Assembly: GCA_012184525.1 (NCBI GenBank)
Contig: WOFQ01000046.1
Coordinates: 62,001-126,000, forward strand
From: Xenoacremonium recifei
Taxonomy: Eukaryota > Ascomycota > Sordariomycetes > Hypocreales > Nectriaceae
Direction: 5' to 3'
Length of the DNA: 64,000 bases
The notes beneath the pieces were generated by a model. It saw only the letters and a list, made by a program, of their open reading frames with translations, ran no database searches and was not told the origin of the DNA. The position numbers and the translations under genes are program-made. Positions 47,155 to 58,058 of the stretch are shown here, piece after piece; positions within the stretch are counted from its first letter, which is position 1; every line of letters starts with the position of its first letter.

Positions 47155-49155
47155 TTAGAGCTGGCTGGGTCCTCTTGAAGACTCTTGCTTAACTTCAATG
47201 TAGTCCAATAATTGTTTCAAAACCGTTTCGTTCCCCTCTTGGCTCTCGACATCTACCTTATCCCCCCTCAAGACTGCAAGTAGCTGCATTCTCGTCAAAA
47301 CCATTTTGAAGTCAGAACTCCTCGTTGATGTATTTGTGCGTATTAGGCGACGCGTCAAAACGCCATTGCTGATGATGAGCAGCCACGATTGCTTTATATC
47401 CGTGATCTCGAACTCAATGGTGAAATGAGCTTCAGCTGCACGCTCCCCATCCAGCTGCACGGACATGACGTCGAGCCACTGATCAACAGACAAGTTAGGT
47501 CCCAGAGGCGTTCTACCGCCAGCCACCATTCCGGCCTTCTTTCCTGTCCTCAGCGCTTGAGCTCCTGTCAAGTAGAAGTTTCGCCAGGTCGCATTCTCGC
47601 ACCCAAAACCGAGCTTCTCATACGCTGTGGCTAAAAGGATCTTGGCGCGGGAGCTTCGTTCGTCGGGGTAGCCTGAAGTAACATGGGCTAATATCGTTGC
47701 CGCAAAACGATTGTCGCCTTTTTGAATAAATTGTTCTGCCTTGTCGCAAAGGGAGTCTATTCCGCCCATGCACTCGACGTAGCGGACGCCCTCGTCTGCT
47801 GGAGGATATTGCCAAAGATGAGCTGGGTGGCCGTCAAACCACGTCATGTATTTTTGGTAAATACCCTTCTCAATGTATTAGCTTTGTTTCTCATCGTCCT
47901 GCAGAGGATAAGAGTCCTCACCTTCACGTTGTGGCTTAGCGATCCATAGAAGCCCCGGCAATGCCAAGCCCTGGAGATGGCGGGAGGCAGCTGCATCTTC
48001 TCGGCAATCTCAATTCCCGTAAATCCTGTTGTTTTAATGTCAGCTCGCTCCCCAAACCGATAACTGGCTAGTCCACCCACCCAAGTTCATCAGTCGGACA
48101 GTTTGGTCATGCATGTACCCGTATAAATCTCGTTGTTCTTCGAGACGTGTAATTAGCTCCTTTTTGCCCCATGTCGGCCAGTTGTGTGAGCCGAAGACCA
48201 CATCCGAGCTATCACCAAAGAGAGTGATGACCTCGTCTAGGTAGCCCGACCATGCTTTGGCGTCCCGGACTTGCGCACCGCGGAGCGTTACCTAATAGCG
48301 GTTAATTCATTCGATTTGGCAATTTCTGTCTGGATCGATACTTACGATGTTGTGCATGCAATTAGTTGCCGTCTCTGGAATACACAAAGCATTGAAGTCT
48401 GGAAAGTGGAAGTTGATCTCAGCTGGCGCCTCTGTCCCAGGGACCATCTGGAAAACAATCCTAACTCCGTCAATTATGTGCTCCTCCCCTGTTTTCTGAA
48501 CTAGGAGGTTCGGCGGGATTAATGAAGTTGTTCCAACACTTGATCCCATGCCGAGACCAGTCCCGATTTGACCATCTGGTGCACGAGGCAGGGCATTCCC
48601 GTACATGAAAGCCGCTCGCTTACGCATAGCCGGCCCGGCGAGAACACTCTCGCTCATGATGGCCTCCATGAACCCCTCTGGCGCAATGATCGGGATGGAC
48701 ATATCTTGGTCTTTAGCCAGCACTCCCTGGGCACCCATGTAGTGGTCACCATGGGAGTGCGAATAGATCATGCCAGTTACAGGTCTGTCCGAACCACGAT
48801 GAGCTCTGTAGAGCGCAAGACTAGCTGCAGCACATTCACAGGAGATCAAGGGATCAATGATGATGATTCCCTTCTCTCCTTCCACAATAGTCATATTGGA
48901 CAGATCCATGGCCCTTGTTTGGTAAATGCCAGGGACGATCTCAAACAAACCATGCTTGGAATTTAGTTGTCCCTGCCTCCACAGAAAAGGATTCGCCGTT
49001 GGCGGACATTCTTCTCGAAGAAACGAGTATTCATCAATATTCCACACGACGGTGCCATCTTCCTTTTTGATAATGCCTGGGCTCATACAACTGATAAAGC
49101 CTTTGTCCGTATCGCGAAAGTCTTGCGTGTCGTCAAAGGAGGGTTCGTAAGACAT
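47155..49155 (-). CDS. alkylsulfatase-like metallo-beta-lactamase-fold hydrolase (SdsA/Bds1-like)
   Basis: Four exons (49155-48346, 48291-48081, 48025-47922, 47865-47155) encode 611 residues. The binuclear zinc motif YSHSHGDHYMGAQG lies near residues 133-138, with further family blocks in ETATNCMHNIV, FGSHNWPTWG, LSHNVKGIYQKYMTWFDGHPAHLW and a C-terminal SCP2-like domain (TIEFEITDIKQSWLLIISNGVL). This order, metallohydrolase plus dimerisation region plus SCP2-like lobe, is that of SdsA1 and yeast Bds1, which cleave primary alkyl or aryl sulfate esters to alcohol and sulfate. No signal peptide is seen, so the enzyme is probably intracellular. It is divergent from a Dal5-family permease. Confidence 0.92.
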
Positions 49156-49819
49156 TTTTGCGAATCCTGCCACGAGTGTAGAAGGGAGAATGATGCAAGG
49201 GCCAAGAAAATTGATGAGAGACGTGTCCTCAGTGCTCCGCTCTGAAGAGATGAGGATCCGTGTGAGAAGCCAGGTTTAGTACTCCGCAGCTAGATGTTTT
49301 CTTCGTCTGCGCGATGGGGCTCGTCTGTGGTTCTTCTTCGGCCGACAGCTGTCTCTCACAGAATATCGGCCCATCGGCTTCATCTCCCTTGTTTGGCGGA
49401 AATTTTGATTACGAGTCAGCCATGCCGGAATCGCAGAGCGTGCCGGACGAGTCTACCTCGATTTGGTTACCCGGCGCTTGATGCCGATGCGGGGGTTTAT
49501 CAAAACCACGTTCTCCCTACAACTCCACCTTATAAAAGCGGATATACCAGCAGCTCGTCATCGGGGAGCTGAATTGCATCTTCGGGGAGTTCAGAGCCTT
49601 TATCGGTATTGCCCCATACTCAAGATTATACACGCGTACGGGAGACTGATATTGTTAGAGTAGACTGTGCTTAACTCTAGTTGACTTCGGTTAACTCGTG
49701 ATCCACCTGTGGCGGCAGGATTGCCCTTAAGTTCTCTAAGAGACCTCTTTTCGAGTAAGTCTTCCTTGTCAATTATTCTTGGCATTTCACAAGCTGACTC
49801 AGGTATGTATGCAGAAAGA
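49156..49819. promoter_or_regulatory. divergent alkylsulfatase/permease promoter
   Basis: A 664-bp spacer with two TGCCGG copies 18 bp apart (49423-49428 and 49441-49446). The preceding base is A or G here, not the pyrimidine seen in region A, so the relation is uncertain. No gene is seen. Confidence 0.45.
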
Positions 49820-51689
49820 ATGTCTCGGGATTCAGACTCAGTTCCTAACATGGGGATGGTTGATGAGAAACAGAGGCTTCCGCCATCACACGTCGAGAAC
49901 GCACACGGCACAATGGATCCCACCTCCGAGAAATCAGCAATCACTCAGCCCAATGTCGACGATGATGAGGAATACACCTATGCTGAGCAGCGGAAGATCA
50001 TCCACAAAGTCGACAGGCGACTCCTTGTGATTCTCGGCATGATGCAAGCCGTTTCATTCCTGGACCGTGCCAACATGTCGAACGCAGCAGTTGCTGGGTA
50101 TGTAGTTATGTGCCTGGAGAAGAGGAATGAAGACTCACAATCGAGGCAGTATGCTGGCAGACTTGGAACTTGGCGTCGGTAACCGATATGTACTGTGACT
50201 CCAGCAAAAGACGCAACGGAACGGTGACTAACGCACTACCAGAACATTCTTCTGTTGGTATTCTTTGCGCCGTATATCGTACTCCAGTTCCCGGCCTCCA
50301 TCCTGGTTCGCAAGGTTGGCCCCCGTCTATTCTTGTCTAGCATTGTCTTCCTGTGGGGAGTCATCATGATGGTGCGTTGCCTTCCTCTTCCTTCGTGGGC
50401 ACGTCCTCCTGACAAATGTAGTGCTTTGGCTTCGTGCACAACTGGAGAGTCCTAATTGCACTGCGTATTCTTCTCGGAGGTCTCGAAGCTGGCTGTTTCC
50501 CAGGCCAGTACTATCTAATCTCTTGCTGGTACTCTAGATGTTCGTCATCCGTTTCATCCTCCGCTAATACAATAAGACTGACAAAGCAATAGTCGACCTG
50601 TACAAGCGAACCTCCGTTTTCTACCTACTCGGTGTCCTAGGTTCCGCTTTGTCTGGACTCCTTGGCCTAGGTTTCTCAAAGATGGCGGGCCTATCTGGCT
50701 ATGGTGGTTGGCGATGGATCTTCATCATGGAAGGGCTTTTGACTATCCTGATCGGCTGCGCCGGTTTCATCTTCACGGTGGACTTCCCTGAACAAGCGCA
50801 TAAGGCTTGGGGTTTCCTCACTGAAACGGAAACGGCTTTTATCATCCGACGAATCAATCGTGATCGGCACGATGCAGACCCTGATGGCTTTAGCCTTCGA
50901 AAGTTCCTTCGACCTGCGCTTGACGCCAAGGTCTGGGGGTTTGCCATGATTTTCTTGTATGTTCCTCTGGACATCGCTTCGCTGTCGGATACTAACTCAA
51001 CTTAGGTGCTCTACCATGCAGGCTTACTCTGTCGGCTTCTTTTTGCCCATCATTCTCAAGGTCAAGCTCGGCTTCACCAATGCCCAGGCTCAAGGGTTGA
51101 GCACGCCACCTTACGTAGCAGCAATGATCTTGATGTATTGCCAAGGCTGGGTCAGCGACAAGATTCGCCTTCGATCGCCGATGTTGTACCTGAATGCCTG
51201 CATTTGTATCACTGGACTCTGCCTACTTGTCTGGGGACCCCATGCTGGAGTTCAATACTTTGGTGCCATTCTTGTTACTGCCGGCTGCAGTGCCAATATT
51301 CCAACGGTCATGGTATTCCAAAGCAATAACATTCGTTCTACTTGGAAGCGCGCCTTCTGCAGCGCAAGTTTGATCGGGTTTGGGGGAACAGGCGGGATTG
51401 TTGGCTCCCTCGTCTTCCGTTCCCAGTAAGTTGTTAAACCCACCCTACTATGACACTATTGACAGTAGAAAAAGGGATGCCCCGGAATATCTTCCCGGAA
51501 TCTATGCTTGCTTGACGTGAGTCTCAATCAGATCTGCTATTAGCGATTAGACTAACGTTCAACAGGGCCAATGGTATCATCTTGCTACTATCAACTGTTT
51601 TAGTGGTCTATTTCACCGTGCAGAATCGCCGTGCAGACCAGGGGAAGACCGTAATTGAGAATCTCCCAAGCTTCCGATACTCTATCTAG
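49820..51689 (+). CDS. MFS anion:cation symporter, Dal5/Soa1 (allantoate permease) family
   Basis: Eight exons (49820-50097, 50150-50189, 50243-50371, 50422-50539, 50593-50956, 51006-51425, 51469-51516, 51566-51689) encode 506 residues; ATG at 49805 is an alternative start. A long acidic N-terminus leads to VDRRLLVILGMMQAVSFLDRANMSNA, the ACS-family opening. RILLGGLEAGCFPGQYYLIS, YKRTSVFYLLG, GGWRWIFIMEG, and the late NNIRSTWKRAFCSA segment are family marks. The donor of intron 4 (GTTCGT) is weak but the only one that keeps frame. Members carry allantoate, vitamins, dipeptides, nicotinate or, for Soa1, sulfonates and sulfate esters. Pairing with the alkylsulfatase favours an organosulfate substrate. 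Confidence 0.88.
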
Positions 51690-52529
51690 CATCAAATGCC
51701 CCAGTGGTTCCTATTCAAGTCATTGTATAATGGCCTAGAATGGGTTCAGGCTTTGCAGTTCTTGCTATGCCTAGTGCTGGTACTGGAATTACATTTATTT
51801 TCTCAAATTTATCTCGAGTGCCTGTAATGTCGTGATCGTTGCTTCGCCTTGGTCTAGAAGACCTAGAGAATATGATCGTTCTGTGCATGTTACTGTCTCA
51901 GATCCTCGCTGCAAGACTACAATATCCCGAACTCGTTCTCAGTAATGTTTTTAATGAACTGTGCGTCTTGAATATTCCAAGATGACAGACGTGATTCTGA
52001 TTGCGTTCTTATTGGCAAAACCAAAAGTTCTATTTCGTCAAACAGCGATCTTCACTGCCATGAACGATTCTTCGAAGATAAATTGTATGGATATAGATAT
52101 CACCTTGTCCGCTTTGATATCGAAGTATATAATGCTGAAAGGCGTCGTTAAATTGTAGCGTAATACGGAGAAATTCCTGGTGCAGGCAAGAAGAAGTTGC
52201 TGGTTTCGTGCGCTATCCTTGGACGCTATGTGCTGACGGGTTTAATCGTCTCCCTAAACTACCGGTCGGGATCTCCCCTCGGCAGGATATTTCCATCTGA
52301 CCCAATATTTCCCAAGTACCACAGAACATCGGAAGTATACGAAGGACCAATTATTTGTGCACCTTGAACGGGCCTCTTCATCCCTTGACCCATCCTTTTG
52401 TTCATATTTGAATGCTGACATTTCCATCTTACTGCAAATAAACATTCAAGATTTAGCTGCACTGTCAGACAAGCAAAGCCTTTTTAAAGATATCCCTATC
52501 CCTAAATCTCTCGCTTTCGGAACTCCACC
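51690..52529. other. intergenic region, no gene seen
   Basis: These 840 bp are AT-rich and carry the permease 3' flank and the promoter of the flavoenzyme. Nothing else was recognised. Confidence 0.5.
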
Positions 52530-54615
52530 ATGTTGAACAAAGATTCCAACATCATCATCATTGGAGGTGGCGTTTTTGGCTTGAGTACAGCACTGTGGCT
52601 CGCGCGCGATGGATACAAGAACATATCTATCTTTGATCGCTGCGCATTTGACCAAAACTTCTACGATCCATCGAACGGCTGTGATGGTGCATCCGCGGAT
52701 ATTAACAAAGTCTTTCGCATGGCATACGGCGAAAAGTTGGAGTAAGTCATCCCAACAGATATTTCGTGATGCTGGAGCAGATACCTGATTGACAAATAGC
52801 TACCAGCAACTCGCCATTGACGCCAGAGACATGTGGCTACAATGGAACGGCGAAATTGCTTCCAGTGACCCTTCAGCGTTGCCCAACGGTCTGACGCCAG
52901 AAGATCAGCTCTTATACGTGTGCGGATCTTATTTCCTAGCGGAAGGACAAGAATTGCGAGATTATTATGCCGAGAGCTTGGAAACCATGGAAAGGACGGC
53001 GCCAGATTTCAGGGCGATGCAATTCCTCAAGGCATGTCATTCATCCAATGCACCATTCACGTCACAAAATATCAGCAACTAATAGCCTCAAGAACGATCC
53101 TAAGGAGGAGGCCAGGCTGAAGGAAATAAGTCCCAAGTGGATTGAAAAGTATCACATCATTGATAAGATCAACAATGGCAACACGAACGGCTTTATCGAC
53201 ATCCAAGGCGGAATCACGATCGCAGATAAGGTACCCATATTCTTTGAGCTTCATATCTGCTTTGAATTGCTGACAATGGCAACGAGGCATGTGTCTATGC
53301 CAGGTTCCTGTGCGAGAAAGCGGGTGTCAAGTTTGTTTTAGGTGACAGCGAGGGCAGATTCTCAAGCTTCATCACTGAGAGCCATAAAACAGAGAAGAAA
53401 GTCATTGGTATTAGAACCTGTGATGGCGTCGCCCACTTCGGTGATCTGGTGGTCGTAGCAGGTGCGTATTCCTTTCCCTCCGGCGAAACTCTGGTCTGAC
53501 TTAGTTTCTAGCTGGCAGTTGGACTGCTTCCATAATTCCCGAAGCGTGTCAAACCGTTGAAGCGACAGCGGGCACTGTTATGTTCATCGACATCCCAAAG
53601 GATAGGCAAGACCTTTGGGAAAAGTTCCATCCTGATAATTACCCGGTGTGGTCTTACCGCAGAGGGGATGGTGAGAAGTGTGTACATCAGCTCAATTTGA
53701 GCTGCAAAAATCTGACCACGGAAACAGTTACTACCAAGGCGGTGGATTCCCGATCTCGAAGAGTGGACGCCTCAAATTTGGCTTTCGGGGTCGAAAGTTC
53801 ACGAACTATCAAAACCATCCCACGCAAGAAGGACTGTAAGTTGAAGAATCATGCCTCCTATTTGCGATATTGACTTAAAGCCCATAAGTAAAATTTCAAC
53901 GCCTCGTACCAAGTATACTCAAGACCCCATTAACACCGTTCCTCTCTATGGTCTTTCTCGGATGAAGGAGGTCATAGCCCAGGCGTTTCCCGAGTTGATA
54001 GAATTCGGGTTTACGGATAGCCGAGTGAGTATACCAATCTGGCTGGCCGTTCAACACGCACTGACGGGTGAATAGCTGTGCTGGTATACCGATAGCCCAG
54101 ATAATGATGTATTTCGAACCATTGTCCCGTCAAAAAATCCCCTTAACTAATTTATTCAAGTATGTCATTGACTACGTTCCCGGCTATTCGGATTCGCTTT
54201 TTATTTGCACCGGAGGATCGTAAGTTCTTTTGATTACCGAGCAGTATTACAATCGAATGCTCATAATTGTCATAGGGGCCACGCTTTCAAGTTTCTTCCT
54301 ATTCTTGGTCGAGTGGGTGTTCCTAACATCAATCCTTTGTTGAGAAAGCTCTGACTCATGACTTTATAGCACGTAAAGAATCAGCTGGAGCGCGTTCCGG
54401 ACCAATTCACAAATGCTTGGAAATGGCGTGTAGCTGAGCACGATCGATTCAATAATGGTCTCCTTGAAGGATGTGATGGCCCCAGGGAAATGGCCAAGTA
54501 CGAGATGGCAGAGCGTCACCGTGACTTCCCGTTAGATCATGCGAAGTCAAAGACGACAGATGCATCTGTTAATAGCAACGTCGATACTTTGCTGAGTCCG
54601 ATGGGGAAACTGTGA
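52530..54615 (+). CDS. FAD-dependent amine oxidase, fructosyl amino acid oxidase-like (DAO superfamily)
   Basis: Eleven exons (52530-52741, 52800-53031, 53093-53230, 53287-53461, 53512-53677, 53728-53835, 53889-54024, 54076-54108, 54161-54219, 54276-54312, 54370-54615) join to 513 residues. IIIIGGGVFGLSTALWLARDG is the FAD-binding start, NGCDGASADINKVFRMAYG a family block, GSWTASIIPE the covalent-flavin region class, and GGGFPISKSGRLKFGFRGRK, DPINTVPLYG, CWYTDSPDND and GGSGHAFKFLPILGR follow in order. Intron 2 has a GC donor. Such enzymes oxidise fructosyl amino acids (Amadori products), saccharopine or N-methyl amino acids, releasing hydrogen peroxide. The C-terminal 60 residues extend beyond typical 440-residue amadoriases and end GKL, not a canonical peroxisomal signal. 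Confidence 0.87.
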
Positions 54616-55315
54616 GCGAGTCCAGTTGGCAATCGACCCACTGCAAAGTTCTTAGATATTTTAAAATTGTGGCGAATCACAAACTTGCTTGATTAGACTG
54701 TCAATGATAATAGTGATGAATCTTTTTTTTTTTTGTGACTTCAGCGACTTTGGTACATCTGACGCGAAGAGTGAGCAAACAAATCTACATCGTTCTCATG
54801 TCCGTCATGGTTTACGTTGGACCTGCCTTGTATAACAAATTTCGTCTATCGCTCACATGTTCCCGACTCTCAGTAGGGGGCAAAGAAAGACGCCAAAGAT
54901 TGCCACATCACGTAGATGCCGGGGTCTCGAACCTGACGGTGATATCGTGTCTCATCAAGGGTACGGACGGCTTAGTTGGAATCTGGGGACTTGGAGAGGC
55001 CATTTTTGGCACTAATGCCTCGCCCCCAGTCCGCGCGCGCCACATCGCGGAAGAATACGTTGGCAGCGAGACTTCCGACTGGTCACTCGCAAACTCCCGC
55101 GGAGCGTGACGATACTGGAGTTCTCCGAAATGGGGTTCGCATCCGGGACTTTGATAAGGTTGGGAGCATGGGCTTGAACCACATGGAAAACAGACCGAGC
55201 TTATCATGATATATAGCAAGTCGTGGCCACGTCCAGAGAGTCATGGCTGTTTGCGACATATCCTACAAGCTTCTTGACGAATACCATCAACGTCCTCTAC
55301 TAGTGAGTCCACACT
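54616..55315. other. intergenic region with T13 tract
   Basis: No gene is seen in these 700 bp. A run of 13 T lies at about 54723-54735, and GC-rich sequence near 55020-55150 probably belongs to the promoter of the sugar transporter. Confidence 0.45.
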
Positions 55316-57003
55316 ATGGGCATCCGTTCGATCCTTGGTAGGTCGCCCCTGGCGAGTTACGCTCGTACCCTTCGAAAAACACCTCGCGAAGTCATCTTCA
55401 ACAAGAATCTGGTTACAACCGCCTTTCTATTCGCCGTGGGCTCTGTCCCATTGAGTAAGTGCACTGCGCCTTTGCGTTCTGAGGGCGTTTCTAACCCCAG
55501 CTAGCTTGGGACCAAGGCTCTTCATCCGTCGTTTCGCTCCTCCCCGGATTTCAGAATCATTTCAACATTAGTTCTGGAACCAACCCAAAAGACATTAAGA
55601 ATTTCGTCTCCATCGTCTACATTGGCTATTCTTTCGGTGCCGCTTGCTCCTTTTTTGTCAACGACCGCATCGGACGGTTGTGGTCCTACCGCCTCTACAT
55701 TGCCATATGGATAGTTGGACAAATTGTTGCTGTTACTGCCAGTGGCCTGCCTGGCCTTTACGCGTCTCGAATTGTCTCCGGGATTGGTCTGGGCTCTCTA
55801 AGCGTTGTCTGCCCCATGTCCCTTGCTGAGATCGCACCAAGGGAGATTCGGGGTCTTCTAACATCCTGGTTCACCGTCATGATGGGCATCGCGCTCTTCG
55901 TCTCCATATTCTGTGTTTATGGTGTTTATCAACGCCTGCCTGCTAGCAGCCTGCAATTCCAAGTTGTCTGGTTTGCTCCGGCTATCTTTATGTTCTTCTG
56001 TATCCTCGCAACGTTCTTCGTTTGCGAATCGCCCCGATGGTTATTGATCGTTGGCAGACGAACCGAGGCTATTGAGAATCTGAAAAAACTACGAGGCTTA
56101 CCTGCCGATCACCCTCGTGTGATTGCGGAGCTTTGCGACATCGAAAACCAGCTTAACCGGGAGCGCGAGGAGTCCTTCGGCCTCTTCGCAACTGTTAAAG
56201 AGATGTTCACCGTTTCATCTAACCTACGCCGCTTGCAGCAAAGTCTCATCTCCTACGCTTTTGCACAACTTTCAGGTGCCAATTCTGTAACGTCTTACTT
56301 CGTCCCCATCATGGCGTTGATGGGTGTTGGAGGGTCTAGCTCAGAGAGCATGTTTCTTAGCGGCATGTACGGCTTCAGCAAATTCTGGTTTGCCTTGATT
56401 GCTTCTTTCATCTTAGTGGATGGCCTTGGCCGTCGCCGTTCCCTCTTCCTTGGAGTCACACTTCAGCTGATCAGTCATATTTACATTGCCATCTATATCA
56501 AATATCATCAGGAAGGCACCGTTTCAAACAGTGCATCACAAGCCGCCATCGCTGCTCTCTTCATTCATGCCTTCGGGTACTCTGTTGGTAAGTTCAAGAA
56601 CCTCAAGAAAAGATTTCTTGCTCACCATTCAATAGGTCTCTTCATCCTTCCGTACGTGTTTGGCGGCGAGCTATGGCCTAATCGCATTCGATCTTTTGGA
56701 GGTGCTCTTGGCCAGACTTTCCACTGGCTATTTATCTACGCCATGTCTTACAGTACTCCTTCGCTTCTCGCGAAGACTGACAATTGGGGTGCCTTTTTAT
56801 TCTTCGCGGGGTTTTGTCTGTTGGCTTTGGTCTATGTCTTCCTCATGGTGCCCGAAGTTGCTGGCTTGAGCATCGAAGAGATTGATGAGGTTTTCAAAGG
56901 TCCTTGGTTCAGTGCCTATAAGAGAGTGAAGAAATCCAGGGTCATCCATGGCCTAGAAAGTGGTGGTGTTGATGCTGTTGAAGAGGACATCAAATCAAGG
57001 TAA
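55316..57003 (+). CDS. MFS sugar transporter
   Basis: Exons 55316-55454, 55505-56587 and 56636-57003 encode 529 residues. The second intron is 48 nt and has no in-frame stop, so retention would insert 16 residues (GKFKNLKKRFLAHHSI); splicing restores GYSVGLFILPYVFGGELWPNRIR, so I treat it as an intron. Twelve membrane segments are predicted; NDRIGRLWSYR, ESPRWLLIVGR, VDGLGRRRSLF and VPEVAGLSIEEIDEVF match the sugar-porter signatures. The TM1 motif is TWDQG rather than the commoner GYDQG. It sits in the plasma membrane; specificity is unknown. Beside the amadoriase-like gene it could import sugar conjugates or released sugars. Confidence 0.9.
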
Positions 57004-58058
57004 GACTCATCCCTTTTATCAGCCTCTGACAGCCATCTGACTATGGCTACATAGTGACTGAATGAATATTTCTGAAGTGGACAAGCTCAGTAGCTTGCAT
57101 CATGAAGAAATCCTCGATTTGTAGATGTCCTGCAGTTTTTGCATTCTCTCTCTCGATCTATGGTTGACAAACATATCTCTTTCAGATTAGGAGACCCTAT
57201 TCACAGTTATCGTCTAATACATTGATTGTACCACCTTTTATTTTATATCTAACCAAATACTATGTTCAAATAAGTGGGCTTCTTTTTGTGCAAAGGTCTG
57301 CCAATCGTAATACTTTGTTAAACGTGATGCCATCCGATCCATTGCAGTAGTAAACTAGAAAGGACTACTAGTGGGCTATTTGCACTCTACGGGACACAAA
57401 AGAAATAGTAGTACAAGATACATACTTTACAGCAAAATGAAAAAAAAAAGACGATAGGGAGCCATAAATAATAGATATATAGTCTGAACGGCTAAATTTC
57501 TGGACCGCCATAGTTCCATAAGCCACATTGTTCAAGAAGATTTTGTATAGGGTAGGTTTTTGACCTGGCAAGGTGAACAATTGCCAAGGACGCTCGAATT
57601 GGTTAGCTGAATATTTTCGGATGTAGCGGAGCACACATTCCGTCGGGAACTTACGAATAGCGAATCGGAAGTGTCCATTTTATCTAGAGAAGGTCATCAA
57701 TGAGCTCTTCAATTTGAGTGATAGATCTACCTATCTACGAAAAAAAAATTTGGTTTGATAGTGTCTAATAGTAATTACTGCATCAGATTCTATCTTTATC
57801 ATGCATTCGTGGACTTTACAAGATTGAAAGCCGCTGATACAATACTATCGATCTATTTTCTCCATCAAGATCACTCTGTGGATCTTTAGATGAATCTCAT
57901 TCGTTCTTCGGATTCTTCCGGTGCCGAGGTGCTGGAACCCGGCCATCATACCAAGGGAACGCAACTCCTTTCAGACCTCCCCGCTGGCAGACAAGCCATT
58001 CCGTCTCACCACCTCATTGCATGGGCTCTCCATTTTACCCCGGATATTAAACCCAGTA
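57004..58058. other. 1-kb AT-rich intergenic region
   Basis: These 1,055 bp are AT-rich with short A runs (near 57436 and 57740). No gene or RNA was recognised; they contain the promoter of the second Zn2Cys6 regulator. Confidence 0.5.

Noticed and set aside
55131..55146. tRNA-like B-box (GGTTCGCATCC)
   Set aside because: The nearly invariant A of the T-loop is C, and no A-box or acceptor stem pairs around it.
56588..56635. Retained 48-nt segment in the second sugar transporter as coding
   Set aside because: It is in frame without stops, but it would insert 16 hydrophilic residues inside a membrane segment and has normal intron ends.
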